Part shown: positions 22,993 to 29,354 of the stretch, piece by piece
Layout: each line of letters starts with the position of its first letter
Position numbering within the stretch: the first letter of the stretch is position 1
IMG/VR virus record: IMGVR_UViG_3300043409_001031
Coordinates: 1 to 43,773 of that record
Strand: one strand, 5' to 3'
Source of the DNA: a virus
Length of the DNA stretch: 43,773 nucleotides
Made by a program: the position numbers and the translations under genes
The notes under the pieces: model-generated
What the model was told of the DNA's origin: nothing
The model's input: the letters and a program-made list of their open reading frames with translations, nothing else
Databases searched by the model: none

Positions 22993-23013
22993 ACGGGCTA
23001 ACAGGGTGAAAGC
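22993..23013. repeat. 21-bp element after a stop codon, copy 1
   Basis: The sequence ACGGGC, three variable bases, then CAGGGTGAAAGC occurs here and again at 23299-23319. In both cases it lies immediately downstream of the stop codon of a leftward gene. On the transcript it reads GCTTTCACCCTG then GCCCGT. It may be a processing or regulatory site. Confidence 0.55.
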
Positions 23014-23249
23014 TAGTCCAGCGAGTCAACCAAGACCCATTCCCCCTTGCGCAAGAAATAACATGTACCGGAATTGCTAAAGCACGCGCAATATACACGC
23101 TTCCAACGATTATTGTCCTTCACTTGATACTGAGTTGGTATCTTGCGCCCGTATCCGCTTGCCGTATAGGACAGGCCCTTTTCCTGCCACCAAAGGGGCT
23201 TGGTGCGGGTTTCGATTGGGGTATAGTCGGGCTTAATGGCGAGTTGCAT
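23013..23249 (-). CDS. Hypothetical 78-residue protein
   Basis: The product starts MQLAIKPDYTPIETRTKPLW and is beta-rich (LSYTASGYGRKIPTQYQVKD, RVYCACFSNSGTCYFLRKGE). Ribosome site AAGGGATTCACGCT precedes the ATG at 23249. It is one of the promoter-proximal, probably early genes of the leftward operon. Nothing identifies its target. Confidence 0.65.
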   Translation of the reverse strand: MQLAIKPDYTPIETRTKPLWWQEKGLSYTASGYGRKIPTQYQVKDNNRWKRVYCACFSNSGTCYFLRKGEWVLVDSLD

Positions 23250-23298
23250 AGCGTGAATCCCTTTAGTGTTAGTGGTGAAACCCGGCGGTTAGCCTGTC

Positions 23299-23319
23299 AC
23301 GGGCGTGCAGGGTGAAAGC
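23299..23319. repeat. 21-bp element after a stop codon, copy 2
   Basis: This is the second copy of the ACGGGC-NNN-CAGGGTGAAAGC element, with GTG as the variable bases. It lies directly beyond the stop of the 23321-23542 gene. Confidence 0.55.
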
Positions 23320-23320
23320 G

Positions 23321-23542
23321 CTAGGCTAATCGCACGTGCGCGCAACCTGTAAGCATGGAAGTGCACACATTTAGGTTGAAAAGAACATCGGAGATCGCAT
23401 CTTCGCGATCTTCGCACCATGTCTTGGTTTCGGGATACCCTTCCAGCCAAGCATAGAACCCGTCAATCGTTCCGTGTTCCAGTGTAGCTTCCGTCAACAC
23501 TGCGGGCGTGTTACCGCTTGCGATTGATTCCAGTATCTGCAT
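23321..23542 (-). CDS. Hypothetical 73-residue protein
   Basis: The ATG at 23542 follows AAAGGATTCTAATC. The product MQILESIASGNTPAVLTEAT... with GFYAWLEGYPETKTWCEDRE and DAISDVLFNLNVC is mainly helical and acidic. It sits among the early leftward genes. No family is recognised. Confidence 0.6.
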   Translation of the reverse strand: MQILESIASGNTPAVLTEATLEHGTIDGFYAWLEGYPETKTWCEDREDAISDVLFNLNVCTSMLTGCAHVRLA

Positions 23543-23572
23543 GATTAGAATCCTTTGGCGTGGCGTTGCGAG

Positions 23573-24031
23573 TTAGACGCAGGCCCAAAGCTCTACACCA
23601 TCGGCGGAATAGAGCGTAGCGTTCCCGTGGTCGTTGACCAAAAGGAAAGGCTTGTCGTGCGGGAAGTCTGGCAAGTCTTCGCCGCTATCCAATTCAGGAT
23701 CGCTTCCCAGTCGCGCCTCTTTGATAAAATCCCAACACGGCCAATAGCCGTAATCCGCGCCATCGCCTTCATTCGCACCAAAGTAACAGTAATCGGGCGC
23801 ATACTCGCCGAGGAGGTCAAACAGTGCATTAACAGCGTCGGCGTAAAACTCGTCTAGCGCATCCTGATCGAACGTATCCAAATCCTCGTCTGTTTCAGGC
23901 ACGATCCATTCTGCATCGAATTCCATAGCGCGCGCAGGGTCAATATAGCGCAGTTCGGAAGTAAAGGAGTCATAGAGATCTTCCGGGCGCATGGTGCCAC
24001 TAGAGACCGAACCGATAGATACCTTATTCAT
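23573..24031 (-). CDS. Acidic hypothetical protein
   Basis: This 152-residue protein is rich in Asp/Glu (VPETDEDLDTFDQDALDEFY and SDPELDSGEDLPDFPHDKPF). It contains DYCYFGANEGDGADYGYWPC, a pattern seen in uncharacterised phage proteins with S/T-M-R-P-E-D-L at the N-terminus, as here (TMRPEDLYDSFTSELR). The acidity allows a DNA-mimic or host-inhibitor role, but this is a guess. Its leader shares a 13-base block with the leader of the next upstream gene. Confidence 0.7.
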   Translation of the reverse strand: MNKVSIGSVSSGTMRPEDLYDSFTSELRYIDPARAMEFDAEWIVPETDEDLDTFDQDALDEFYADAVNALFDLLGEYAPDYCYFGANEGDGADYGYWPCWDFIKEARLGSDPELDSGEDLPDFPHDKPFLLVNDHGNATLYSADGVELWACV

Positions 24032-24033
24032 TA

Positions 24034-24046
24034 TCCTACCCTTTCA
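24034..24046 (-). repeat. 13-bp leader block shared by two early genes
   Basis: Leftward, TGAAAGGGTAGGA lies just before the ATG of the 23573-24031 gene. The identical 13 bases occur at 24230-24242 before the 24036-24230 gene. It contains the ribosome site and may tune early translation. Confidence 0.5.
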
Positions 24047-24230
24047 TTTCGCGGGCCACGCGGGCCGCATGCACAGAAGTGGAGACGAACGGGTATTCAT
24101 CTTGCGCGCTCGCAATGGCGTCTGCCAGCGTAGGGAACGCTGGGGAAGTGCGGGCCGCAAGGGAGTAGTAGAAGAACCCCCCGCGTTTATCGGCGTGCTT
24201 AACTTCCACGTGGTCAATCGTTGTCATCAT
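24036..24230 (-). CDS. First gene of the leftward operon, hypothetical
   Basis: The 64-residue product MMTTIDHVEVKHADKRGGFF... ends in a helix (FVSTSVHAARVAREMKG). Its ATG lies about 55 bases from the predicted start of the leftward promoter at 24284-24312, so it is the first early gene. Two ATGs in tandem leave the exact start open by one codon. The family is unknown. Confidence 0.65.
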   Translation of the reverse strand: MMTTIDHVEVKHADKRGGFFYYSLAARTSPAFPTLADAIASAQDEYPFVSTSVHAARVAREMKG

Positions 24231-24283
24231 CCTACCCTTTCACTGGTAGTTTGGCTGGAGGTCAATCCCCTTGCCACGTCCAA

Positions 24284-24312
24284 ACCATACCACACGATAT
24301 ACCCCTTGTCAA
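24284..24312 (-). promoter_or_regulatory. Main leftward promoter, extended -10
   Basis: Read leftward: perfect TTGACA (24312-24307), 17-base spacer, TATGGT (24289-24284) preceded by TGG, an extended -10. It points into the leftward operon of small genes and has no gene between it and 24230. Confidence 0.75.
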
Positions 24313-24315
24313 TAG

Positions 24316-24329
24316 TGAATGTTTATTCA
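24316..24329. promoter_or_regulatory. Operator-like dyad beside the leftward promoter
   Basis: TGAATGTTTATTCA (5-bp arms, 4-base centre) lies four bases upstream of the -35 box. The size and symmetry suit a binding site for a small HTH protein such as the XRE or triple-HTH protein of this phage. Only one copy was noticed. Confidence 0.4.
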
Positions 24330-24444
24330 GTGGTAGCAGACAGGAACTCCTCGCCCTTGCGCGCGCGTATATAGTGGGAAGCCCATACCTACCAATCCTT
24401 ATCAGTTTAGTAAGGTATCCCCAGGCGTCACAACGGGATAGCGA

Positions 24445-24489
24445 GAGGGGCAGGAGGTGGAGGGGAAAGGGGAGGAGGTGGGAGGAGGT
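24445..24489 (+). other. G-tract block with quadruplex potential
   Basis: About 45 bases contain at least four runs of three or four G on the plus strand (GGGGCAGGAGG, GAGGGGAAAGGGGAGG, GTGGGAGG) and almost no C. This meets the usual G-quadruplex pattern with loops up to 12 bases. Confidence 0.6.
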
Positions 24490-24696
24490 GCCCGACCTCC
24501 TTCACCCATCGCCCCATCGCCCCTACCTTGCCCTTCCATTACCCCACGCCATGCAGGCAAGGGGCTGTAGGGGCATACGGGCCGCCGGGCGCAAGGGCAA
24601 AGGGTACCCGGCACACCCGGCGAGCGAATGGAGGTGGGGGAGTACCCCTCGCTTTCTACTGCCAAAAAATTTTGGACCACCTGCCTGCCAGCAGAA

Positions 24697-24726
24697 AGCC
24701 CGCCGGGCGTATGTGCCTGACGGGCT
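24697..24726 (-). terminator. Terminator candidate after the regulator genes
   Basis: Leftward, AGCCCG (24726-24721) pairs with CGGGCT (24702-24697), with an additional GC-rich inner part, and TTTCTGC follows. It is about 70 bases beyond the stop of the 24793-25386 gene and would separate the regulator pair from the G-tract region. Confidence 0.45.
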
Positions 24727-24792
24727 GTAAGGGGTGTTTAAGAGGCGCAAAAGGCGTGGGTCCAGATCTTCCTCTTCTCTTTATCCGGTCCT

Positions 24793-25386
24793 CTAAGATC
24801 CTCTGTCTGGTGGAAGATTGATGGAGAAGCGGTCGGCGTGGGCTTGTGAGGGTAGTTTGTGGCGGGTAATTAGGCCGTTCTTCTCAAGGGCCTTCAGGGT
24901 GAGCGCGATGGTGTCCTTGCCAGCCTTCAGGTACCGGCCGAGGGTGCGGACCGAGCAGTAGACACGGCCGTCAGTGTCTGGTGGTAGATATTGGAATAGG
25001 CCATACACCTCACAGGCGAGCCTTCTCTGTGCCCTGGTGCTGTATCGGCCGGTTGCCCGCTTACCGCCTGACCATCGGTACCGCATCAGTGCCCACTCGG
25101 CCGGATGCCACCCTTCGGCCGTAACGACTAACCGCCACGACGCCGCCGTAAAGTCGGCCGTACCGGGCGTCGCCGTACCGCAATGGTCGCGTAAGTTCGC
25201 CTCGATTCTTCGGCCGACGGTGTGTGGTGGTACCGTGAACGGGTCCACGCCGTGCTGACCCATGAGTCCCTGCGCTGTACGGGCAAGGCAAAAGCCGTCA
25301 TGGTACGGATCGCCCGTGGGCGAGAACTCCATGACGGCCTGCTCTATGGCGAGCCATACCGGGACTAGGTCGGGCTTTTTCAGCAA
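24793..25386 (-). CDS. Winged-helix DNA-binding protein
   Basis: The 197-residue protein appears to begin at TTG 25386, overlapping the upstream stop (TTGCTGA) with AGGG ahead; no better start exists. Its C-terminal part, CSVRTLGRYLKAGKDTIALT followed by LKALEKNGLITRHK, is a clear winged helix-turn-helix in the style of replication or transcription regulators. The N-terminal 120 residues are mixed alpha/beta without a known domain. It is cotranscribed with the triple-HTH gene and may act on the nearby promoters or an origin. Confidence 0.7.
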   Translation of the reverse strand: MLKKPDLVPVWLAIEQAVMEFSPTGDPYHDGFCLARTAQGLMGQHGVDPFTVPPHTVGRRIEANLRDHCGTATPGTADFTAASWRLVVTAEGWHPAEWALMRYRWSGGKRATGRYSTRAQRRLACEVYGLFQYLPPDTDGRVYCSVRTLGRYLKAGKDTIALTLKALEKNGLITRHKLPSQAHADRFSINLPPDRGS

Positions 25387-25874
25387 GGCAAGCCCTGATT
25401 CCGCTTCTTCTCCCGCTCTGCCTTAGTGCGCCCGTCGTGCTGCATCTTGATGCCCATGTGCTTTCGCTCACGGAACGCCACCATGACGCTGCAACCAACC
25501 AGCTTCGCCATAGCCTTGTCGGACATCGTGCCCATAAGGGCGTAATGCTCCTCGGTAAACTTCGTCTTGCGGCTATCAGGGGCTGTAGGGACGCCGTGGT
25601 CCCTGCGGTACTTCAGCACCGTGTGGTAGCTACACCCTGCCTGTAGGCCCACCTGCTTGTCACTGGCAGTACCGGCAAGGCGCGCGATAGTCTCGTGGAC
25701 CTCGGGCGGTAGCTGCGGCTTGCCCCGCTTTCGCAAGTCCTCACCAATAGGGATGTTGCGCGCATAACGTACCTGCCTCACACGCTCCCGACTGCACCCG
25801 GCGAGCTTGGCGATTGCACTGTCGCCGGTATTACCCAGCAAGTGCATGTATGGATCGAGCTTTGATTTTGCCAT
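25380..25874 (-). CDS. Regulator with three tandem HTH repeats, leaderless
   Basis: The 164-residue protein contains three copies of a helix-turn-helix unit of about 45 residues. Each has a pattern like sD-x-x-iAklaGcS-x-x-V-x-x-R-x-x-GIP: DSAIAKLAGCSRERVRQVRY, SDKQVGLQAGCSYHTVLKYR and SDKAMAKLVGCSVMVAFRER. Multiple HTH units suggest binding to extended or repeated sites. The ATG lies only five bases from the -10 box of a perfect promoter, so the message should be leaderless or nearly so, as lambda cI is from PRM. It is the likely master regulator of the region. Confidence 0.75.
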   Translation of the reverse strand: MAKSKLDPYMHLLGNTGDSAIAKLAGCSRERVRQVRYARNIPIGEDLRKRGKPQLPPEVHETIARLAGTASDKQVGLQAGCSYHTVLKYRRDHGVPTAPDSRKTKFTEEHYALMGTMSDKAMAKLVGCSVMVAFRERKHMGIKMQHDGRTKAEREKKRNQGLPC

Positions 25875-25889
25875 GCGCTATTATATACT
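25862..25889 (+). promoter_or_regulatory. Possible divergent rightward promoter
   Basis: TTGATT (25862-25867), 16-base spacer and TATACT (25884-25889) precede the 25930 gene. The -10 box overlaps that of the leftward promoter, so the two would compete for polymerase. Confidence 0.4.
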
Positions 25890-25909
25890 GGATTGGCGTA
25901 TCGTGTCAA
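25880..25909 (-). promoter_or_regulatory. Perfect-consensus leftward promoter for the triple-HTH gene
   Basis: Leftward TTGACA (25909-25904), 18-base spacer, TATAAT (25885-25880): both hexamers match consensus exactly. The ATG at 25874 lies five bases beyond the -10 box, at the expected transcription start. Confidence 0.85.
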
Positions 25910-25929
25910 GGCCTAAAAGGAGCAGCGTT

Positions 25930-26067
25930 ATGTTGAAACCCGCCCGCCGCGTCGTCGGTACCTTCTGGTTCCAGTTCGCCAACCAGATGGCCGCACAGCA
26001 CTTCACGAAAATTATGTGGTTCCTCAGCCTCTTGGCCGCTGGGGTGCTGGGCTGGGTGATGGGATAA
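25930..26067 (+). CDS. 45-residue membrane protein
   Basis: The ATG at 25930 follows AAAAGGAGCAGCGTT. The product begins MLKPARRVVGTFWFQFANQM and ends in a membrane helix (IMWFLSLLAAGVLGWVMG). The basic N-terminus before a C-terminal anchor suggests the soluble part faces the cytoplasm. It stands alone between the regulator and the replication promoter. Role unknown; host-membrane or superinfection effects are possible. Confidence 0.6.
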   Translation: MLKPARRVVGTFWFQFANQMAAQHFTKIMWFLSLLAAGVLGWVMG

Positions 26068-26075
26068 GAAAGTGC

Positions 26076-26104
26076 TTGACAGGATAGAAAGTTTGTGGTA
26101 AGAT
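26076..26104 (+). promoter_or_regulatory. Main rightward early promoter
   Basis: Perfect TTGACA (26076-26081), 17-base spacer and TAAGAT (26099-26104) preceded by TGG (extended -10), very like the main leftward promoter. The start point should lie near 26111, at the first base of the structured leader. Confidence 0.75.
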
Positions 26105-26109
26105 CTGGT

Positions 26110-26157
26110 TGTCGAGGCGGTAATGGCTGGGAGGCCGGTAGCCGCAAATACTCGACA
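26110..26157 (+). ncRNA. Structured 5' leader of the replication operon
   Basis: TGTCGAG (26110-26116) pairs with CTCGACA (26151-26157). Inside it, GCGG/CCGC and GGCT/AGCC can pair further. The element starts at the predicted transcript 5' end, and a strong terminator-like hairpin follows. This arrangement recalls cis-acting antitermination RNAs such as HK022 put, or a riboswitch-type sensor, but I see no sequence match to a named class. Confidence 0.5.
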
Positions 26158-26168
26158 GAAGGCAAGCT

Positions 26169-26276
26169 ATGATACCCTCTAAACCGAAACCCGCCGTGAG
26201 CTATTGCGTTAAGTCCTTCGCGCAACCCAGCTTCTCCCCTCGGCGGGTTTCTTCTTTTTGGAGGTATGATGGCTGA
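26169..26276 (+). CDS. Possible 35-residue leader peptide
   Basis: A frame starts with ATG at 26169, a few bases after AAGG, and reads through the whole attenuator hairpin. It stops at 26276, eleven bases into the replication gene. It begins MIPSKPKPAVSYCVKSFAQP. Translation would melt the hairpin and could couple attenuation to ribosome movement. It may also be fortuitous. Confidence 0.35.
   Translation: MIPSKPKPAVSYCVKSFAQPSFSPRRVSSFWRYDG
26186..26259 (+). terminator. Attenuator-like terminator before the replication genes
   Basis: GAAACCCGCCG (26186-26196) pairs perfectly with CGGCGGGTTTC (26241-26251), and the loop folds further (TTGCG/CGCAA, AGCT/AGCT). TTCTTTTT follows immediately. 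It lies between the rightward promoter and the first gene, whose GGAGGT ribosome site begins at the end of the T-run. Confidence 0.75.
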
Positions 26277-27126
26277 CTCACACCGCGAGGACGCTAGACC
26301 GTCCTTTCAGTTCTACCCAAAGGACTGGCTGTCCGACACCGAGCTACGGATGTGCAGTCTTGCCACCCGTGGACTCTGGATAGACCTGCTCTGTATCATG
26401 TGGAACGCGCCCGTCCGAGGCACACTCATGTTCTCACCTGATGGAATTTGCCATAGCAAACTGGATGGCAAACGCTTGGCAAGGACTTTAGGTTGCCATG
26501 AGGATGCTATAGCTGAGGCCACCGCAGAACTCCTTGAATGTGGTGTTGCGAGCCTTGACGAGGAAGGTTTTCTTTACTCTCGCCGCATGAAGCGAGAGCA
26601 CGGCCTTTCCGAAATACGCTCTAAAGCAGGTAAGGCGGGGGCAGAAAAGCGCTGGAATGCCAATGAAAATGGCAAACAGGATTTTGCTATGGCAAAACCG
26701 ATGGCAAAACATGGCCCTCCTTCTTCTCTTGCTTCTTCTTCTCCTACTGCAATTAAAGATCAAGATAGCTCCGAGCCGCCTTCCGGCGACTCAAAGCCGC
26801 CAGCCGGTGTTCCTGTATGGCACCCGACCGAGGCACAGAAGTTCCTAACTCATCCAGGGCCGTACGAGGTAGATGACGCCGACATCGCTACATGGCTACC
26901 GGCTGTCGCCTGTAACGACGAGCGAGGATGGCCCCTGACACGACTTCACCTCAAAAGCCTACTCGATGCCTACCAACCGGCCTTGAGCGCCGTGGCGGCT
27001 GCCACAGAGGTCAAGAAAGCGAAGGCGTGGCTGGAGAACAACCCGTCCAACCGCAAGACGCCGTTGGGTATGCCCAAGTTCCTGAACAACTGGCTGTCGA
27101 AGGCCGTGAATGGCGGTAAGCGATGA
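26266..27126 (+). CDS. Phage replication initiator / helicase-loader-like protein
   Basis: The 286-residue protein starts at either of two adjacent ATGs after TTTGGAGGT. The N-terminal domain, SFQFYPKDWLSDTELRMCSL followed by ATRGLWIDLL, is the winged-helix type found in phage replication proteins next to DnaB. A disordered Ser/Pro-rich linker (about residues 150-185) leads to a C-terminal helical part ending KTPLGMPKFLNNWLSKAVNG. Such proteins bind the origin or recruit the helicase. The next gene is dnaB, overlapping by four bases. Role by homologous layout and context. Confidence 0.75.
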   Translation: MMADSHREDARPSFQFYPKDWLSDTELRMCSLATRGLWIDLLCIMWNAPVRGTLMFSPDGICHSKLDGKRLARTLGCHEDAIAEATAELLECGVASLDEEGFLYSRRMKREHGLSEIRSKAGKAGAEKRWNANENGKQDFAMAKPMAKHGPPSSLASSSPTAIKDQDSSEPPSGDSKPPAGVPVWHPTEAQKFLTHPGPYEVDDADIATWLPAVACNDERGWPLTRLHLKSLLDAYQPALSAVAAATEVKKAKAWLENNPSNRKTPLGMPKFLNNWLSKAVNGGKR

Positions 27127-28511
27127 ACACACTATCCGACACCATTGCCGAGCAGTCCGTGCTTGGCGCTATGCTGCTCAATGAGCAATGCCACGCCGAG
27201 GTGTTGGCGATCCTCGGGCAGTCCCCTACGGTATTCCACGACGCCCCTAACGCCGCCATCTATGGCCGCATGCTTGACATGGTAGGGTTGGGTCGGGCTA
27301 TCGACCCCTCCGCTCTCTTGTCCCATACCATCCACACTGGATGGCTTGACAGGTGCGGCGGCGCGTCCTACATGGCCTCGCTGGCGTCAGTGACCCCGAC
27401 CAGCGCCAACGCCGAGCAGTACGCCCGTACCGTCAGGAGGATGTACGAGTTACGGGAAATCGCCACCACGGCACAGCGACTACAGGAATCCGTAGCTAAG
27501 CCGGGCGCAGACCCTGCTGACATCCTTTCCGCGCTCAACAAGGACGCGGTACGGATTTGTGGCATCCGTGAGGACGAGGGGCTTGTGTGTGTCGCTGACG
27601 ACCTCGAAGCGGCGGTGTCGGACATTGTGAACCTTTACGAGTCCGGGACGACTGGCGGGCTTCTGACGGGTATCCACGGGCTTGACAACATCCTGAACGG
27701 ACTGGAAGATGGTAACCTCATCATCCTTGCCGCCCGGCCCGGCATTGGCAAGAGCGCCATCGGCCTAAACATCGCGGCCAACGTGGCGGAAACCGGCAAG
27801 AAGGTTTTATTCTTCACACTGGAAATGCAGCGCAAGGAAAACCTGCACCGACTGCTGTACATGAAGGGTGCTATCAGCAAACGCAAGGTGCTGGGTAAAT
27901 TCATCTCGAAACCTGACCTAGCAGGTAAGCTATCGAAAGCTGCCCAGTCAAACTGCATGAACAACCTGTGGGTGGACGGGTCGTCCCGCAACACCCCACT
28001 ACAGATTCGCGCCAAGTGCATGCGCGCTGCGGCCCGTGGCCCTGTGTCGCTAATCGTAGTAGACTACCTACAGATCGTATCGCCGTCCGACAGCCGCGCA
28101 CCCCGAGAGGTACAGGTGGCCGAGATTAGCCGGTCACTAAAAATCCTTGCTGGCGAAATGAACTGCCCGGTGATTGCGATGGCCCAGTTGAACCGTGACG
28201 CACCCAAGAGCGAGCGCCCCGGCCTGCACCACCTTCGCGAGTCCGGCTCCATCGAGCAGGATGCCAACGTGGTGGCTATGCTGTGGGCGGGCGAGCAGTC
28301 GGTTGTCCATGTGTCGGTGGAGAAGAACCGCAACGGGCCTACGGGTGAGTTCGCTGTGGTGTTCGATAAGGAAACGCAATCGTTCAGAGAGTACGCGGGC
28401 GGATATACCGCACCGAAGAAGCAGAGCGGTATCGACGCAGCAATGGCGGCGCTGGCACCGGCAAGCGAAAACACCTACGAAGAGGAGGACGATGAATGGG
28501 ATCGATTCTAA
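27123..28511 (+). CDS. dnaB: Replicative DNA helicase DnaB
   Basis: The 462-residue protein has the N-terminal helical DnaB domain (QSVLGAMLLNEQCHAEVLAI) and the RecA-like ATPase domain, with Walker A ARPGIGKS at residues 204-211, the catalytic Glu in FFTLEMQ (Glu233) and Walker B in SLIVVDYLQIV. GSIEQDANVVAMLW is the usual C-terminal helicase motif. It is a full-length hexameric 5'-3' helicase for the phage fork. The phage has no visible polymerase or primase, so it must hijack the host's. The last 45 residues are variable and acidic. Confidence 0.95.
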   Translation: MNTLSDTIAEQSVLGAMLLNEQCHAEVLAILGQSPTVFHDAPNAAIYGRMLDMVGLGRAIDPSALLSHTIHTGWLDRCGGASYMASLASVTPTSANAEQYARTVRRMYELREIATTAQRLQESVAKPGADPADILSALNKDAVRICGIREDEGLVCVADDLEAAVSDIVNLYESGTTGGLLTGIHGLDNILNGLEDGNLIILAARPGIGKSAIGLNIAANVAETGKKVLFFTLEMQRKENLHRLLYMKGAISKRKVLGKFISKPDLAGKLSKAAQSNCMNNLWVDGSSRNTPLQIRAKCMRAAARGPVSLIVVDYLQIVSPSDSRAPREVQVAEISRSLKILAGEMNCPVIAMAQLNRDAPKSERPGLHHLRESGSIEQDANVVAMLWAGEQSVVHVSVEKNRNGPTGEFAVVFDKETQSFREYAGGYTAPKKQSGIDAAMAALAPASENTYEEEDDEWDRF

Positions 28512-28738
28512 CGGCGAGTGATTTACTGGAGTTCAAACTCGATGGACTACCCGACATCCGTGACGACCTCGACAGCGGCAACATGGTCGTGAGTGCAGCC
28601 AAGGTGAAGCGCCTGCTGTCCGCGTTCGATTACGTGGAGCAACTCCATCGCAGCGACCCGCCCGCTACCGTCTACACACAAATCACGCCCGGATCGGCGG
28701 TCTACCGCAAGGCACACGGAGCTAACGACAATGGCTGA
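28496..28738 (+). CDS. Hypothetical 80-residue protein
   Basis: The start at 28496 lies after GAAGAGGAGGACG inside the end of the helicase gene. The product begins MGSILTASDLLEFKLDGLPD and has a helical middle (AAKVKRLLSAFDYVEQLHRS). It is cotranslated with dnaB and may be a replication accessory protein. No family is recognised. Confidence 0.65.
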   Translation: MGSILTASDLLEFKLDGLPDIRDDLDSGNMVVSAAKVKRLLSAFDYVEQLHRSDPPATVYTQITPGSAVYRKAHGANDNG

Positions 28739-28940
28739 GTCACATAAGCGCTGCGAGCGCTGCCAGAAGAACCTTGCATGGTTCCAGATACTTGAGTCGG
28801 TACTGGAAGGCGAAAGCGACAATGACCCGTATGTCACCCTGTGCTGCGACTGCCTAACGCCGAACGAGAAGGCCGCTATCGACCGTGGTCGCGTACTGTA
28901 TCAAGAAGCACAGGTGGCGCTGACAGGAGAATTGGTATGA
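28731..28940 (+). CDS. Small zinc-ribbon protein
   Basis: The 69-residue product contains KRCERCQKNLAWFQILESVL and later TLCCDCLTPNEK: two Cys pairs about 29 residues apart, a likely zinc ribbon. The last part is a charged helix. It overlaps the genes on both sides by a few bases. Such proteins near dnaB may bind DNA or regulate transcription; nothing more can be said. Confidence 0.65.
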   Translation: MAESHKRCERCQKNLAWFQILESVLEGESDNDPYVTLCCDCLTPNEKAAIDRGRVLYQEAQVALTGELV

Positions 28941-29245
28941 GCGCAGCCAAGCACGACACCGCCAAGCCACGCCTGTCGCTTGTGCCGCCCCACTCACTCA
29001 ATGCCGTCATAGACGTCATGGAGTACGGCGCGACAAAGTACGAAGCGCACAACTGGAAGGGCGGCATGGAATATTCCCGCTGCTTCAATAGTGCGTTCCG
29101 CCACATGTGGGCATGGTGGCGCGGCGAGTACAGCGATCCAGAGAGTGGGTTGCCGCACTTGGCGCATGCGATATGCGGCCTAATGTTTCTGTTGGACTGG
29201 CAGAAGATGGGGGTTGGAACTGACGACCGAGATAAGGTATCCTGA
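28937..29245 (+). CDS. MazZ/MazG-type dATP/dGTP diphosphohydrolase-like protein
   Basis: The 102-residue protein from the ATG at 28937 reads KHDTAKPRLSLVPPHSLNAV, then MEYGATKYEAHNWKGGMEYS, RHMWAWWRGEYSDPESGLPH and LAHAICGLMFLLDWQ. This is the pattern of the dATP/dGTP diphosphohydrolase N-terminal family (formerly DUF5664), an all-alpha NTP-PPase fold with acidic metal ligands on adjacent helices. In cyanophage S-2L a related enzyme (MazZ) helps make the 2-aminoadenine genome. Here no PurZ-like or DpoZ-like gene is visible, so a nucleotide-pool role is more likely. Confidence 0.8.
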   Translation: MSAAKHDTAKPRLSLVPPHSLNAVIDVMEYGATKYEAHNWKGGMEYSRCFNSAFRHMWAWWRGEYSDPESGLPHLAHAICGLMFLLDWQKMGVGTDDRDKVS

Positions 29246-29249
29246 TGGT

Positions 29250-29298
29250 CCCTCGTTAGGGGGCGCGTCCTGCGTTCGCTGGCTCACCCCGCTAGGGG
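29250..29298 (+). terminator. Two small hairpins before the late promoter
   Basis: CCCTCGTTAGGG (29250-29261) and CCCCGCTAGGGG (29287-29298) are short GC hairpins between the early and late blocks. The region can also fold through the G and C runs of both. No long T-run is present, so it is a weak terminator candidate. Confidence 0.35.
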
Positions 29299-29327
29299 TT
29301 GACCTATAGGTGCAACCGTGCTACCAT
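29299..29327 (+). promoter_or_regulatory. Rightward promoter of the virion block
   Basis: TTGACC (29299-29304), 17-base spacer, TACCAT (29322-29327). It lies in the only sizeable gap of the rightward half, directly before the first virion-type gene (ribosome site AAGGAGGCCAA). Confidence 0.6.
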
Positions 29328-29354
29328 GCGGTCAGTTAAACACAAGGAGGCCAA

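Larger units (their letters stand above)
24231..24792. other. 562-bp gene-free control region
   Basis: No frame here has a ribosome site or protein-like composition. It holds the main leftward promoter, the dyad next to it, a purine-rich G-tract block at 24445-24489, an A6T4 tract at 24664-24673 and a terminator candidate at 24697-24726 for the regulator genes upstream. Such a mix is compatible with an origin or early control region; no iterons were found. Confidence 0.6.

Noticed and set aside
24402-24680. Pro/Ser/Arg-rich leftward frame across the G-tract region
   Set aside because: Its composition follows from the C-rich complement of the G-tract; no start signal.
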